Below the pieces are notes generated by a model that made no database searches, was not told the DNA's origin, and was given only the letters and a program-made list of their open reading frames with translations. Shown here piece after piece: positions 10,422 through 20,358 of a stretch of 64,000 bases of DNA. The DNA lies in NCBI GenBank assembly GCA_944383455.1, contig CALWPP010000006.1, positions 29,532 to 93,531 of the forward strand, written 5' to 3'. This stretch comes from an uncultured Peptostreptococcaceae bacterium. GTDB taxonomy: Bacteria > Bacillota > Clostridia > Peptostreptococcales > Peptostreptococcaceae. Position numbers and translations under genes: made by a program. Numbering within the stretch: the first letter of the stretch is position 1; the number at the start of each line of letters is the position of its first letter.

Positions 10422-11282
10422 TTGAAATTAGATAATAAAGATAAAAATATTATAATATTTTGCACTATATTAAGTACAATTTTTAATATTTATATATATA
10501 ATAAATCTACAGAGATAGTTATGATGTTTTTGGTATTGTATTTTATACATAAATATAAAGATACTATAAAAAGTACTGAAAATATGGAATTTATATATAA
10601 GGACAAGTACATTGAAGGATTAGACAATATAATAAAAATAATAAATATTTATGTAGTAATAAGAATTATATTAATACTAATAACAAAATTTGGTGGATTT
10701 AATGGAATAGATCTTGTAGTAGTTGGACAAGTAATAACTATTTATATTGAAAGACTTCAAAGAAAGTATGTAAAATCCGTAAATGGTGTGGAAATAGAAA
10801 GAAAGATGAAATTAATTAATAATAAATATATGGTATGCTTAATATTTATTATATTTATTGGATTTACTCATAATTATTTTAATGACATAGAATTTAAAGA
10901 TAATTATATAAGTACTAAAAACTATGAATACAAAAATATATATAACGAAGAAAACAAAAAAGAAATAAGTCTTATAGGAAATTCCTTTTCAGTAACATTT
11001 ATAGAAGATGAAAAAACAAATAAAGAAACTAATAAATATATAGCTGATATTAAGTTATTACTTAAAATAGACGTTTTAGAAGAATATTCTAGAATAGCTC
11101 TTATATTTATGTTTATATTAGTTTTTAGTCAACTAAATTTTAAGGATAAAACAAAACAATCAAAAACAGTATTTATGAATGTATTTTTGATTTTGGCACT
11201 AGTATTTTCACTAGTTAGTTTTAATACTTATAGTATAGATTTAGAGCACAAAATATTATCAAATAATCCATATAGAATTTAA
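10422..11282 (+). CDS. unknown multi-span membrane protein
   Basis: I do not recognise this 285-aa protein. It has an N-terminal pair of hydrophobic segments (about residues 10-45), two in the middle, and two near the C-terminus (FMFILVFSQL and VFLILALVFSLVSF). Between them lies a charged, probably extracellular stretch of about 80 residues. GGGGG eight bases before the TTG at 10422 marks the start; a TTG at 10407 precedes that site. It occupies the place where scfB normally stands. Codon use is very AT-rich, poorer in GC than its conserved neighbours. Confidence 0.65.
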   Translation: MKLDNKDKNIIIFCTILSTIFNIYIYNKSTEIVMMFLVLYFIHKYKDTIKSTENMEFIYKDKYIEGLDNIIKIINIYVVIRIILILITKFGGFNGIDLVVVGQVITIYIERLQRKYVKSVNGVEIERKMKLINNKYMVCLIFIIFIGFTHNYFNDIEFKDNYISTKNYEYKNIYNEENKKEISLIGNSFSVTFIEDEKTNKETNKYIADIKLLLKIDVLEEYSRIALIFMFILVFSQLNFKDKTKQSKTVFMNVFLILALVFSLVSFNTYSIDLEHKILSNNPYRI

Positions 11283-11297
11283 AAGATACAAAATTAC

Positions 11298-11352
11298 AAA
11301 AATACACCCTAACTTTTAGTGTGAAAATCTAAAAGTTTGAGGTGTATTTTTA
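11298..11352. terminator. two-part terminator hairpin between converging genes
   Basis: AAATACACC with GGTGTATTT forms the outer stem and AACTTTTAG with CTAAAAGTT the inner one; T/A runs on both sides suit both directions. Confidence 0.85.
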
Positions 11353-11367
11353 TATCGTAATTTTAAT

Positions 11368-12558
11368 TTATCTTTTTGAAATCCTTTCTAAATAAATTAA
11401 CACAAAAACGCTATAAATAATAACTATAAATGGAAGTATAATATCTTGATTTAACCAATAGAAGTTTAAAAATTTATTATTGTAAATACTATTATAATGA
11501 CTAGTTAAATTTGAAACTAAGCTACCTGATTCAAAAAATGGATAAAGTATAAATGTAAACATTCCTGCAAAAATCCCGTGTAAAAACTTACTTAATATGT
11601 ACAAATTAATTTTTATATCGCTATTTGCTAAAAAGCTAGAACATTGTGCTAAAATAGATAAACCACTAAACCCTATTAAAAAGCTACAAATAGAAGCTTT
11701 TACCTGTATATCAGAATTTACAACTTTTGATACTTCTCTACAACCAATAGTTATTTCAAAAAGTCCACTAACTAAAGAAGTACAAAGTTCTTTGTTTATT
11801 CCAAGTATTGAAAGTGGTATAAATATAATACTTGATAAAATGTCAATTACTTTAAAAAGTGAAAGTATTTTAAATACTACTGAAAATACAATTACAAATC
11901 CACAAACCATTATTAAAGTATTCATTCCATTAAAAACTGCATTTCCAAATAAAACAAAAAAACCTTTTTTAGATTCATTTCTAAGTTTTATAGTTCTTTT
12001 TATTGTTTCTTTTAAAGTAGAGTTATTTTTTTGTAGATTGTCATTTCCGTAATTTCTAAATAAAAGTCCAACAGCTAATGAACCTAAATAATGACAAGTA
12101 ATCATTAAATATCCTAAAGTCTCATTTAAAAACATACCTGTAGCAACAGAGCCAATAATAAATAAAGGTCCTGAAGTTGAACAAAAAGAAACTAGCCTTT
12201 GGGCCTCAAATATTGAAATTTCATTTTTATTTCTAAGTTCTGATGCAAGTTTTGTTCCAACTGGATATCCAGAAAACATAGAAATAACAAAAACTAAAGC
12301 CCCTTTTCCAGAAACTCTAAATAAAAGTTTTGTTATTGGATTTATTATGTATCCTATTATATCAGTAATTTTTAATTCAACAATCAAATTAGCACCAATT
12401 ATAAATGGAAGAAGTGAAGGGATTAAAATATCATACCAAATTTTAAATCCATATTTTGCAGATTCTATAGACTCTTTTGGAAAAATAACTATTCCAGATA
12501 TAAGAAAAAAAACTATGAGTATGGGTATAAAAAAAGATAAAATTTGTTTTTTATTCAT
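11368..12558 (-). CDS. ylbJ: sporulation integral membrane protein YlbJ
   Basis: Nucleoside-transporter-like (gate-domain) membrane protein of 396 aa; in Bacillus ylbJ is sigma-E controlled and needed for normal spore cortex. Signs are the LIPSLLPFIIGANLI stretch and the conserved SGYPVGTKLASEL loop, with many membrane helices. The start has AAGGAG. It is monocistronic here, whereas in Bacillus it lies near ylbK, ylbL and ylbM; the ylbM homologue (tmcAL) is 1 kb away on the same strand. Confidence 0.9.
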   Translation of the reverse strand: MNKKQILSFFIPILIVFFLISGIVIFPKESIESAKYGFKIWYDILIPSLLPFIIGANLIVELKITDIIGYIINPITKLLFRVSGKGALVFVISMFSGYPVGTKLASELRNKNEISIFEAQRLVSFCSTSGPLFIIGSVATGMFLNETLGYLMITCHYLGSLAVGLLFRNYGNDNLQKNNSTLKETIKRTIKLRNESKKGFFVLFGNAVFNGMNTLIMVCGFVIVFSVVFKILSLFKVIDILSSIIFIPLSILGINKELCTSLVSGLFEITIGCREVSKVVNSDIQVKASICSFLIGFSGLSILAQCSSFLANSDIKINLYILSKFLHGIFAGMFTFILYPFFESGSLVSNLTSHYNSIYNNKFLNFYWLNQDIILPFIVIIYSVFVLIYLERISKR

Positions 12559-12764
12559 ATAAACTCCTTGTAAAATAAAAATAATATATAAAAATATATA
12601 CTACTTTCTTTTTTAATTAATACTAATGTTTATTTTTTAATTCCAAAAAATCTAAAGTAATATTACAAAAATGAAATATAAATGAAATATAAATGGATAC
12701 TTATAAAATATAAATAATGATAATATATTTACAAATTAAATAATTTTAAGAGAGGTTTTAAAAT

Positions 12765-13460
12765 ATGAATATATTTAGTAGTTTCACATTAAAAATTATG
12801 GCGTTAATTTTTATGACTATGGACCATATGTATTCTATATTACCAAAGGAATTTAATATACCTATATGGTTTGGATATTTTGGCAAATTAGCAGCACCTA
12901 TATTTTTTTATTTAGTAGTTGAGGGATTTTTTCATACTAGAAGTAGAAAAAACTATATTTCTCGAGTGTTTTTAATGGGATTACTAATGATAGTTGTAGA
13001 TATTATATTTAAAATTCACAACAATATATTTTTATCAATAGGCTGTGTATTATTAACACTTACAGGAATAGATATGTTTAAAAGCTCAAAAGAAAGTTTT
13101 GGTAAATTAAAAGGAATACTAATTACATTTTTATTTATAATTTTAGGAATTTTTACTGAAGCCTCTATTTATGGTGTAGGTATGATTTTAATATTTTATT
13201 TCTTTAGAAACAACAAAAAAATTATGCTTATATCATACACTTTACTAAGTTTATTTGGTATATTTTCAATGATAGGTCCAAACTTCTTAGAAGCTATAAT
13301 GCTTTGGGATTATCAATGGATGATGGTATTTGCAATAATACCAATATTAATGTATAACGGACAATTAGGATTTAGCGATAAGTTTGTAAAGTGGATGTTT
13401 TATTGGTTTTATCCAATACATTTAATAGTACTTAATCTAATTAGTATTTTTTACAAATAG
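12765..13460 (+). CDS. TraX-family membrane protein
   Basis: Acyltransferase-3-like membrane protein of 231 aa, similar to TraX, which acetylates F pilin. Seen are FTLKIMALIFMTMDHMYS at the N-terminus, KLAAPIFFYLVVEGFFHTRSRK and the C-terminal FYWFYPIHLIVL. About eight membrane helices fill the protein. Chromosomal members in Firmicutes are common and not tied to conjugation; the acetylated substrate here is unknown. The start has AGAGAGG. Confidence 0.85.
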   Translation: MNIFSSFTLKIMALIFMTMDHMYSILPKEFNIPIWFGYFGKLAAPIFFYLVVEGFFHTRSRKNYISRVFLMGLLMIVVDIIFKIHNNIFLSIGCVLLTLTGIDMFKSSKESFGKLKGILITFLFIILGIFTEASIYGVGMILIFYFFRNNKKIMLISYTLLSLFGIFSMIGPNFLEAIMLWDYQWMMVFAIIPILMYNGQLGFSDKFVKWMFYWFYPIHLIVLNLISIFYK

Positions 13461-13465
13461 ATTTT

Positions 13466-13512
13466 TTAATGATAAATGAAGTAAAAAGTTAAATTACTTT
13501 ATTTATCATTAA
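13466..13512. terminator. bidirectional terminator
   Basis: TAATGATAAAT with ATTTATCATTA encloses AAGTAA with TTACTT; it lies between the converging TraX-like gene and tmcAL. Confidence 0.8.
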
Positions 13513-13540
13513 ATTAATTATTTTAGTTTGAATATAAAAT

Positions 13541-14809
13541 TTAGTTTTTTATGTATTTTGGGGAAATATAAAAATCCATAGGTCCTTTAAGTAAATTAAA
13601 GTTATTCTTGTAATAAATAGAATTATAAATATTAGTAGCCTTAATATCATAATTTATAAGTGTATTAAAAATATCATCATCAATAAATGAAATATCAGAA
13701 AACTTATTTATTATTCTTATATCAGAATTTTCTTTTATTTTCTTAATAATTTCTCTACCCTTATCATTAAAAGCTAAAACTCTAACATATGGAATATAGT
13801 CTATATTTTTTATTTTTTCGATATCTTCTTTATAAATTCCAAGTAAAATATTATTAAGTGCTCTTTTAATTTTAGTTAGAGTATATCTTTTTGATTTTAA
13901 GCTCATTAAATAATCGTTAAAATTATTATGATTAAAAATTTCTTTATATATTTTATTTTCAATTCCCTCACTAATCTCATATATCTTATCCAATTTTTTA
14001 TAATCTCTAAGTATTATAGTTTTAAGAGTTTCAAAATAATACTCATCAAACATTGGATTAAAATTATTTTTAATTTTTTCTTTTATAATTTCATAAGTTT
14101 TAGGAGGAGTAACATTTCTTAAAAATTCGATATTATCATTTTCTTTTAAATACTTTCTAATAGCAGTAGCAGAACATATATTACTTTTTATATCTTCACT
14201 ATTATATAAAGAAGAAATTCTAGTTATAGTGAAAGGTTTTACTGTGCTTTTTGTTTTTGTTATACTTTTTAAGTATTCAATACCTAAAATATTATTAGAT
14301 GAATTTAAAATATTAAAGAGTTTTTCTTTTGATATATCCATTAAATTATTACTGTTTATATAATCAAACAGAGCATTACTTCTTGCTACTGGAAATAATA
14401 TTCCTTTATCTAAATATTCTTTTAGTTTTATTTTAAATTCTAATGGCTCATTAACTAATATATTAGATATTAGATAAAGATTATTTATATCGCCTTCTTC
14501 ACTTCCAAAACAAACACTATCTATACAATTTAAGCTATTTATTAGTTTTATAGCACCACTAGAAAAATTTTCAGCACTTTGACACGAAAATAAAGTGGGA
14601 AGTTCAATAACTAAATCAACACCATTTTTAACTGCGATTTCACTTCTAGTGAACTTATCAAATAGTGAAGGCTCACCTCTTTGAAGAAAATTTCCACTCA
14701 TTATAGCTATCGAATGTGTGGCATTAGTCTTTTCTAAAGATTTATTTAGATGATACAAATGTCCATTATGAAAAGGGTTATACTCAACTATAAGACTAAC
14801 AATATTCAT
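13541..14809 (-). CDS. tmcAL: tRNA(Met) cytidine acetate ligase (YlbM)
   Basis: Makes N4-acetylcytidine at the wobble base of elongator tRNA(Met) from acetate and ATP. The 422-aa protein has the nucleotidyltransferase motif [14 protein letters not shown] at the N-terminus, [22 protein letters not shown] and [15 protein letters not shown]. The start has AAAGGAG. Acetate kinase lies divergently just upstream, which may be chance. Confidence 0.93.
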   Translation of the reverse strand: MNIVSLIVEYNPFHNGHLYHLNKSLEKTNATHSIAIMSGNFLQRGEPSLFDKFTRSEIAVKNGVDLVIELPTLFSCQSAENFSSGAIKLINSLNCIDSVCFGSEEGDINNLYLISNILVNEPLEFKIKLKEYLDKGILFPVARSNALFDYINSNNLMDISKEKLFNILNSSNNILGIEYLKSITKTKSTVKPFTITRISSLYNSEDIKSNICSATAIRKYLKENDNIEFLRNVTPPKTYEIIKEKIKNNFNPMFDEYYFETLKTIILRDYKKLDKIYEISEGIENKIYKEIFNHNNFNDYLMSLKSKRYTLTKIKRALNNILLGIYKEDIEKIKNIDYIPYVRVLAFNDKGREIIKKIKENSDIRIINKFSDISFIDDDIFNTLINYDIKATNIYNSIYYKNNFNLLKGPMDFYISPKYIKN

Positions 14810-14982
14810 AAAAATCTCCTTTTTATATTTAAAGATTTAGTTATTATATATTACAAAATAATTTTTTACAACAATATGTATTTTAAATTTTACTAAACAG
14901 GGTATAATAAAAATATACGTTTTCAAAAAATTAAATAAATACAATAATTAAGTATGTACTTTTTAATTTAAAGATGATATTA

Positions 14983-15010
14983 TTGTAATATAATACATAT
15001 TGTATACAAT
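14983..15010 (+). promoter_or_regulatory. ackA promoter with palindromic operator-like site
   Basis: TTGTAA and TACAAT are 16 bp apart, 46 bp before ackA. The -10 hexamer is the right half of the perfect 12-bp palindrome ATTGTATACAAT (14999-15010), suggesting a repressor site on the promoter. Confidence 0.5.
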
Positions 15011-15056
15011 CAACATATACATAATATAAATAAATTATAAGTAGGGAGAAAATTTT

Positions 15057-16256
15057 ATGAAAATATTAGTTTTAAATTGTGGTAGTTCATCACTTAAATA
15101 TCAATTAATAGATATGACAAATGAAGAAGCTTTATGTGTTGGATTAGTTGAAAGAATAGGTATAGAAGGTTCTGTATTAAAGCAAGAAAAAGAAGGTGTA
15201 GAAGGTAAACTTATAAAAGAGCAACCTATGAAAAATCATCAAGATGCTATTAAATTAGTACTTGAAGCATTAGTTGATGAAACTTATGGTGCTGTTAAAG
15301 ATATGAAAGAAATAGATGCTGTTGGACACAGAGTTGTTCACGGTGGAGAAAAGTTCACTAAGTCTGTTTTAATAAATGAAGAAGTTAAACAAGGAATAAA
15401 AGATTGCTTTGATTTAGCTCCACTTCATAACCCTGCTAATATGATGGGAATAGAAGCTTGTGAGGAAATACTTCCAGGTGTTCCAATGGTTGCAGTATTT
15501 GATACAGCATTCCATCAAACAATGCCTAAAAAATCTTATCTATACGCTTTACCTCACGAATTATATAAAAAGTACGGTATAAGAAGATATGGTTTCCACG
15601 GAACTTCTCATAAATATGTTTCTCAAAGAGCAGCTAGTATGCTTGGAAAAGATATAAAAGACACAAAAATAATAACTTGTCACTTAGGAAATGGGGCTTC
15701 AATAGCTGCTATAGATGGTGGTAAGTGTATTGATACATCAATGGGATTCACTCCACTTGAAGGACTTATAATGGGAACAAGATGTGGAGCAATAGACTCT
15801 GCTATAATAACTTTCTTAATGGAAAAAGAAAACTTAGATGCACAACAATTAACTGATTTAATGAATAAAAAGTCAGGTGTGTATGGTATGACAGATTATT
15901 TATCTAGTGATTTTAGAGATATAGAAAAAGCTGCTGCTGAAGGAAATGAATTAGCTCAAGTTGCTCTTGATTCTTATGACCAAACAGTTAAAAAATATAT
16001 AGGAAGTTATATTGCTGAAATGAACGGAGTAGATGCAATAGTATTTACAGCTGGTGTTGGTGAAAATGCAGTAGAAACAAGAGAAAACATAATGAAAAAT
16101 ATGGATTTCTTAGGAATGAAGCTTGATAAAGAAGCAAATAAAGTAAGAGGAAAAGAAACTGTAATATCAACTGAAGACTCAAAAGTTAAGATATTATTAG
16201 TACCAACTAATGAAGAATTAGTAATAGCTAGAGATACATTAGAATTAGTAAAATAG
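15057..16256 (+). CDS. ackA: acetate kinase
   Basis: Converts acetyl phosphate and ADP to acetate and ATP, the main energy-yielding end step of fermentation. The 399-aa protein shows [12 protein letters not shown], the phosphate loop [22 protein letters not shown] and [13 protein letters not shown]. The start has AGGGAG. No pta is next to it. It is followed by a hairpin and then a new promoter, so it forms its own unit. Confidence 0.97.
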   Translation: MKILVLNCGSSSLKYQLIDMTNEEALCVGLVERIGIEGSVLKQEKEGVEGKLIKEQPMKNHQDAIKLVLEALVDETYGAVKDMKEIDAVGHRVVHGGEKFTKSVLINEEVKQGIKDCFDLAPLHNPANMMGIEACEEILPGVPMVAVFDTAFHQTMPKKSYLYALPHELYKKYGIRRYGFHGTSHKYVSQRAASMLGKDIKDTKIITCHLGNGASIAAIDGGKCIDTSMGFTPLEGLIMGTRCGAIDSAIITFLMEKENLDAQQLTDLMNKKSGVYGMTDYLSSDFRDIEKAAAEGNELAQVALDSYDQTVKKYIGSYIAEMNGVDAIVFTAGVGENAVETRENIMKNMDFLGMKLDKEANKVRGKETVISTEDSKVKILLVPTNEELVIARDTLELVK

Positions 16257-16260
16257 TTTA

Positions 16261-16297
16261 TTAAAATATGAGGTGGAGATTCTACCTCATATTTTAA
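16261..16297 (+). terminator. hairpin after ackA
   Basis: A 14-bp stem (TTAAAATATGAGGT with ACCTCATATTTTAA) follows the stop codon; the T run is short, so termination may be partial. Confidence 0.65.
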
Positions 16298-16319
16298 TGC
16301 ATCTATCAAGTAAAAATAC

Positions 16320-16348
16320 TTGACAAACACATTACAAATTTGTATAAT
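16320..16348 (+). promoter_or_regulatory. consensus promoter of yceD-rpmF
   Basis: TTGACA (16320-16325) and TATAAT (16343-16348) at exactly 17 bp spacing, 28 bp before the yceD start. Confidence 0.85.
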
Positions 16349-16376
16349 TAATGGGTAATATATAGAGGTGAAAATT

Positions 16377-16907
16377 TTGAAAATTAGCCTAGAAAAACTA
16401 ATAAGAAAAGAAACTGATAAACTAGATATAAATATTTGTGAAACAATCGATACTATAAGTTATGCTTATAATGAATATAAAGTTGATTCTTTGGTTAATA
16501 TCAAAGGTAAAGTTTTAAGAACTGACAAAGGATTTTACTTAGATACTGATATTAGTTTTACTATAATCGATAATTGTTCAAGATGTCTAGTTGAAGTTAA
16601 AGTACCTATTGAGTATTCTGTTAAAGGTTTTTTAATTAAAGAAAATTTTGATGAAGATTATTTTGAAGATGAAGATGCTTTTTTATACGATGGACAAGAA
16701 ATAGATTTTCTATCTATAATTGAGCAAACTATAGACTTTGAAATACCACAAAAAACACTTTGTAGTGAAGAATGTTGTGGTCTTTGTCAAGGATGTGGAG
16801 CAAATTTAAATACTGATATTTGTTCTTGTGATGAAAGTGTTAATAACGAGGAAGATAACATAGATCCCCGTTTTGCTAAATTAAAAGATTTATTTAAAAA
16901 CGACTAA
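16377..16907 (+). CDS. YceD/DUF177 family protein
   Basis: Protein of 176 aa. DUF177 proteins are encoded before rpmF across bacteria and help 23S rRNA accumulation. Signs are [17 protein letters not shown], a central acidic stretch and the C-terminal cysteine cluster [18 protein letters not shown], probably zinc-binding. A GTG at 16368 is inside the AGAGGTG ribosome site, so the TTG at 16377 is the better start. rpmF follows after 13 bp. Confidence 0.9.
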   Translation: MKISLEKLIRKETDKLDINICETIDTISYAYNEYKVDSLVNIKGKVLRTDKGFYLDTDISFTIIDNCSRCLVEVKVPIEYSVKGFLIKENFDEDYFEDEDAFLYDGQEIDFLSIIEQTIDFEIPQKTLCSEECCGLCQGCGANLNTDICSCDESVNNEEDNIDPRFAKLKDLFKND

Positions 16908-16920
16908 GGAGGTGGCAAAA

Positions 16921-17097
16921 ATGGCAGTACCAAAGCGTAAAACATCTAAATCAAAAACTAGAATGAGAAGAGCAGCTAACTCTAAAATGGTAGCAACTGG
17001 ATTTGTAAGTTGTCCACAATGTCATGAGCCAAAATTACCACATAGAGTATGTCCAGATTGTGGATATTATAACGGTAAAGAAGTTGTAGCTAACTAA
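16921..17097 (+). CDS. rpmF: 50S ribosomal protein L32
   Basis: A 58-aa ribosomal protein of the large subunit. It has the basic N-terminus [18 protein letters not shown] and a four-cysteine zinc ribbon (CPQC and CPDC). The ATG has AAGGAGGTGG seven bases upstream; an earlier GTG lies within that ribosome site. It is co-transcribed with yceD and followed by a strong terminator. Confidence 0.97.
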   Translation: MAVPKRKTSKSKTRMRRAANSKMVATGFVSCPQCHEPKLPHRVCPDCGYYNGKEVVAN

Positions 17098-17105
17098 TAA
17101 CTTCT

Positions 17106-17137
17106 AAAAACATGTAGATTATCTACATGTTTTTTTG
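17106..17137 (+). terminator. intrinsic terminator after rpmF
   Basis: AAAAACATGTAGAT pairs with ATCTACATGTTTTT, followed by further T. Confidence 0.9.
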
Positions 17138-17183
17138 TATTTATAATAAAATAATTAAAAATACTTTTTGAAAGGTGATTAAA

Positions 17184-18191
17184 ATGAAAATAGCAGTTGA
17201 TGGAATGGGTGGAGATAATGCACCTAAGTCTAATGTTGAAGGTTGTGTTAATGCTATAAAAGAGTATGGCGTTGATATTATAATAACTGGAGATAAGGAA
17301 ATTTTAGAAAAAGAGTTTTCAAAATATGATTTTGATAAAAGTAAGCTTGAAATAATAAATACAACAGAAGTTGTTACTAATGAGGATAAGCCTGTTGAAG
17401 CTATAAGAAGCAAAAAAGATTCTTCTATGGTTGTTGCATTAAAATTAGTTAAAGAAAAAAAAGCTGATGCAGTTATTTCTGCAGGAAATACTGGGGCACT
17501 TCTTACTGGTGGACTTTTAGTTGTTGGAAGAATAAAAGGAATTGATAGACCGTGTCTTTGTCCTGCTATTCCAAATGTAAAAATGGGAATGACATTAATT
17601 GCAGATGGTGGAGCTAATGCTGATTGCAAGCCTATAAATTTAGTTCAATTTGCAGGAATGTCAAATATTTATGCAAAGAAAGTTTTGGGACTTACTAGCC
17701 CTAAAATATCTATTGCTAATATTGGTTCTGAAGAGGGTAAAGGAAATGATATAACTAAGAAGTCTTATGATGAAATTAAAAAACTTGATTTAAACTTTAT
17801 AGGGAATATAGAGGCTAGAGATTTAATAAATGGAGTAACAGATATTATTGTTTGTGATGGATTTACTGGAAATATTCTTTTAAAATCAGCAGAAGGTGTA
17901 GCTATGTCTGTTATGAAATTAATAAAAGAAACTTTACTAAGTTCTACAAAAGGTAAAATTGGAGCTATGTTTATAAAAAACGATATGCAAAAACTAAAAA
18001 GTATGATGGATTATTCTGAATATGGAGGAGCTCCTCTTTTAGGTGTTAATGGAGGAGTTATAAAAGCTCACGGTAGCTCAGATAGTGTTGCTATTAAAAA
18101 TGCTATTAACCAAGGTATTAAATTTGCAAAAGGAAATGTACTAGAGGATATAAAAAGTTTTGTACAAACAGAAAAGGAAAATAAAGAATAA
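17184..18191 (+). CDS. plsX: phosphate acyltransferase PlsX
   Basis: Transfers acyl groups from acyl-ACP to phosphate, giving acyl-phosphate for PlsY and phospholipid synthesis. The 335-aa protein has the N-terminal IAVDGMGGDNAP, SAGNTGALLTG, NIGSEEGKGND and YGGAPLLGVNGGVIKAHG. The ATG at 17184 has AAAGGTG; a GTG in that site is not used. In many Firmicutes fapR or fab genes flank it; here an amidohydrolase follows instead. Confidence 0.95.
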   Translation: MKIAVDGMGGDNAPKSNVEGCVNAIKEYGVDIIITGDKEILEKEFSKYDFDKSKLEIINTTEVVTNEDKPVEAIRSKKDSSMVVALKLVKEKKADAVISAGNTGALLTGGLLVVGRIKGIDRPCLCPAIPNVKMGMTLIADGGANADCKPINLVQFAGMSNIYAKKVLGLTSPKISIANIGSEEGKGNDITKKSYDEIKKLDLNFIGNIEARDLINGVTDIIVCDGFTGNILLKSAEGVAMSVMKLIKETLLSSTKGKIGAMFIKNDMQKLKSMMDYSEYGGAPLLGVNGGVIKAHGSSDSVAIKNAINQGIKFAKGNVLEDIKSFVQTEKENKE

Positions 18192-18220
18192 TATAAAATA
18201 TAGATATGCTTAGGAGAGTT

Positions 18221-19327
18221 ATGATAAAAGAAAGAGTGTATAATCATAGAAAATATTTAAATACTATCGCAGAAGTTGGGCTTGAGGAGTTTAAAACTGC
18301 AAAGTATATAAGAGAAAACTTAGATAGAATAGGTGTTACTTATGAGACTTTTATAGAAACTGCAACAGTTGGAATTTTAAAAGGAAAAGAAGGAAAAAAA
18401 ACTATTGCATTTAGGGCTGATATTGATGGTCTTATGACTGAAAATGGAGTAAAGCATCTTTGTGGACACGATGCTCATATAAGTATTTTACTTGGATTTA
18501 TTGAATTTTTAAAAGAAAATGAAGATAAATTAATTGATAATATAGTGTTTATTTTTCAACCGGCAGAAGAAGGACCAGGTGGGGCTAAGCTTTTAATTGA
18601 AGAAGGAGTACTAAAAAAATACAATGTTGATGAAATATATGGACTTCATATATATCCAGATATTGAAAGTGGATTAGTTGGAGCTAGAGGAGGATATTTT
18701 TTAGCCCAGGTTGGAGATTTTGAAATAAATATAACTGGAAAAAGTGGACACGGTGCTATGCCACAAAATGGCAATGATGCTATAATAATTGCATCAAACT
18801 TAGTAAATAGTTTACAAACTATTATTTCAAGAAATGTTGCGCCAGTAGATACTGCTGTTTTAAGTATTGGAACTATAACTGGTGGAAGTAGAAGAAATAT
18901 AATTGCAGAAAAGGTAAATTTAGGTGGAACCATAAGAACTTTTAAGCCTGAAGTTTATGATTTTATGAAAAAAAGAGTAATGGAAATTGCTAAAGGTTTT
19001 GAAGTAGCGTATAACTGTAAAATAGAAGTTAGTATAAAAGATGATTATCCAGCAGTGTATAATGATTTTGATTTATATAACGAATTTATAGATGCTATTG
19101 GTAAAGATAAGGTAATAGAACTTGACCCCTTAATGATTTCTGAGGATTTTTCTTATTACCAAAAGGAAGTCAGAGGATTTTTCTTTATGTTAGGATCAAG
19201 AGATACTAAAAAAGGTCATATAAATGGACTTCATAATTTTAATTTTAATTTTGATGAAGAAGTTTTAATTGATGCTATTGACTTATATATTAATTTATTA
19301 AAGCACAAAAAATCTATTGATTTATAA
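18221..19327 (+). CDS. M20-family amidohydrolase/peptidase
   Basis: Zinc-dependent deacylase of the M20D type (hippurate, N-acetyl-amino-acid or N-acetyl-diaminopimelate deacetylase group), 368 aa. The metal motifs are LCGHDAHISILLG, QPAEEGPGGAKLLIEEG, YGLHIYPD and a C-terminal His in INGLHN. The dimerisation domain lies in the middle (GKSGHGAMPQNGNDAI). An ATG at 18206 precedes the ribosome site TTAGGAGAG; the ATG at 18221 is at proper distance. The exact substrate cannot be read from sequence. Confidence 0.85.
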   Translation: MIKERVYNHRKYLNTIAEVGLEEFKTAKYIRENLDRIGVTYETFIETATVGILKGKEGKKTIAFRADIDGLMTENGVKHLCGHDAHISILLGFIEFLKENEDKLIDNIVFIFQPAEEGPGGAKLLIEEGVLKKYNVDEIYGLHIYPDIESGLVGARGGYFLAQVGDFEINITGKSGHGAMPQNGNDAIIIASNLVNSLQTIISRNVAPVDTAVLSIGTITGGSRRNIIAEKVNLGGTIRTFKPEVYDFMKKRVMEIAKGFEVAYNCKIEVSIKDDYPAVYNDFDLYNEFIDAIGKDKVIELDPLMISEDFSYYQKEVRGFFFMLGSRDTKKGHINGLHNFNFNFDEEVLIDAIDLYINLLKHKKSIDL

Positions 19328-19396
19328 GAGTTCCTTTTGTGATTGTATATTTTTATTTTACTTGATAAAAATACAATTATAAAAGGAGTGATAAAA

Positions 19397-19609
19397 TTGA
19401 AAAAGATTAATAAAACTGTTAAACTAACTAATCATGATATAATGAAATATGAAATAGCAGGAGAACTTGGTCTTATAGATAAAGTATCAAAAGAAGGTTG
19501 GGCAGGTCTTACTGCAAAAGAAGCTGGAAGAATTGGTGGAATGCTAACCTCAAGAAAAAAACGAATGAAAAAGTTAGAAAAGGAAAAAAATGATGAATCA
19601 ATACAGTGA
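19397..19609 (+). CDS. small acid-soluble spore protein, SspF-like alpha/beta type
   Basis: A 70-aa DNA-binding spore protein. The core IMKYEIAGELGLIDKV, KEGWAGLTAKEAGRIGG follows the alpha/beta SASP pattern and is nearest to the SspF subgroup with its GW motif. A basic tail (TSRKKRMKKLEKEK) is typical. The TTG at 19397 has AAAAGGAG upstream. Its end overlaps the methyltransferase start by 20 bp, so the two are translated from one message. Confidence 0.85.
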   Translation: MKKINKTVKLTNHDIMKYEIAGELGLIDKVSKEGWAGLTAKEAGRIGGMLTSRKKRMKKLEKEKNDESIQ

Positions 19610-20339
19610 TTTTGCATTTATTTATGATGAACTTATGAATGATGTTGATTATGATAAATGGGTTTTATATATAGAAGAAATTATAAAGAAAAAAGAAGCT
19701 AAGGTAAAAAATATACTAGAACTTGCTTGTGGAACTGGAAATTTAACTATTCCACTCACAATAAAAAACTATGATATAGCAGGAATTGATATATCATATG
19801 ATATGCTTAATGTAGCACGTGAAAAAGCATACGAAAAAGGCATTGAGTTAGTTTTACTTCAACAAGACATAGCAGAACTTGACTTTGATGTTGAAAATTT
19901 GGATTGTGTTTTATGTGCTTGCGATGGGTTTAATTACTTAACTTATGATGATGAGATTGAAAACTGTTTTTCAAAAGTATACGAACTTCTTAAAAAAGAT
20001 GGTCTTTTTATATTTGATATAAGTTCTTATTATAAGTTATCTACTATACTTGGAAACAATACATTTGCAGAAAATAGAGAAAATATTTCGTATATGTGGC
20101 AAAATTATTTTGATGATACTGAAAATTTAATAGATATGGAACTTGCGTTTTTTGTTAGAGATGAAAACGGAAAGTTTGACAGGTTTACAGAGACACATCA
20201 GCAAAGGGCATATACAGAACTAGAAATAAAAAATTTTTTAAAAAATGCAGGATTTAGTGATATTGATGTTTTTGCTGATTTTACCTTTGATACTCCAAAG
20301 GAAAATAGCGAAAGATTGTTTTTTGTATGTAAAAAGTAA
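19590..20339 (+). CDS. class I SAM-dependent methyltransferase
   Basis: A 249-aa Rossmann-fold methyltransferase. The SAM loop is ILELACGTGNLTIPL, with the acidic ribose-binding end of strand 2 at IAGIDISYDML and a QQDIAEL motif next. The substrate is unknown. It starts inside the SASP gene, reading the other frame, and hslO begins 19 bp after its end, so it is part of a SASP-methyltransferase-hslO run. Confidence 0.85.
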   Translation: MMNQYSDFAFIYDELMNDVDYDKWVLYIEEIIKKKEAKVKNILELACGTGNLTIPLTIKNYDIAGIDISYDMLNVAREKAYEKGIELVLLQQDIAELDFDVENLDCVLCACDGFNYLTYDDEIENCFSKVYELLKKDGLFIFDISSYYKLSTILGNNTFAENRENISYMWQNYFDDTENLIDMELAFFVRDENGKFDRFTETHQQRAYTELEIKNFLKNAGFSDIDVFADFTFDTPKENSERLFFVCKK

Positions 20340-20358
20340 CTAATGATGGAGGGATTTT

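Noticed and set aside
12765..13460. Conjugation gene (TraX) as a sign of a mobile element
   Set aside because: Chromosomal TraX-like proteins are common in Firmicutes and no other transfer gene is nearby.
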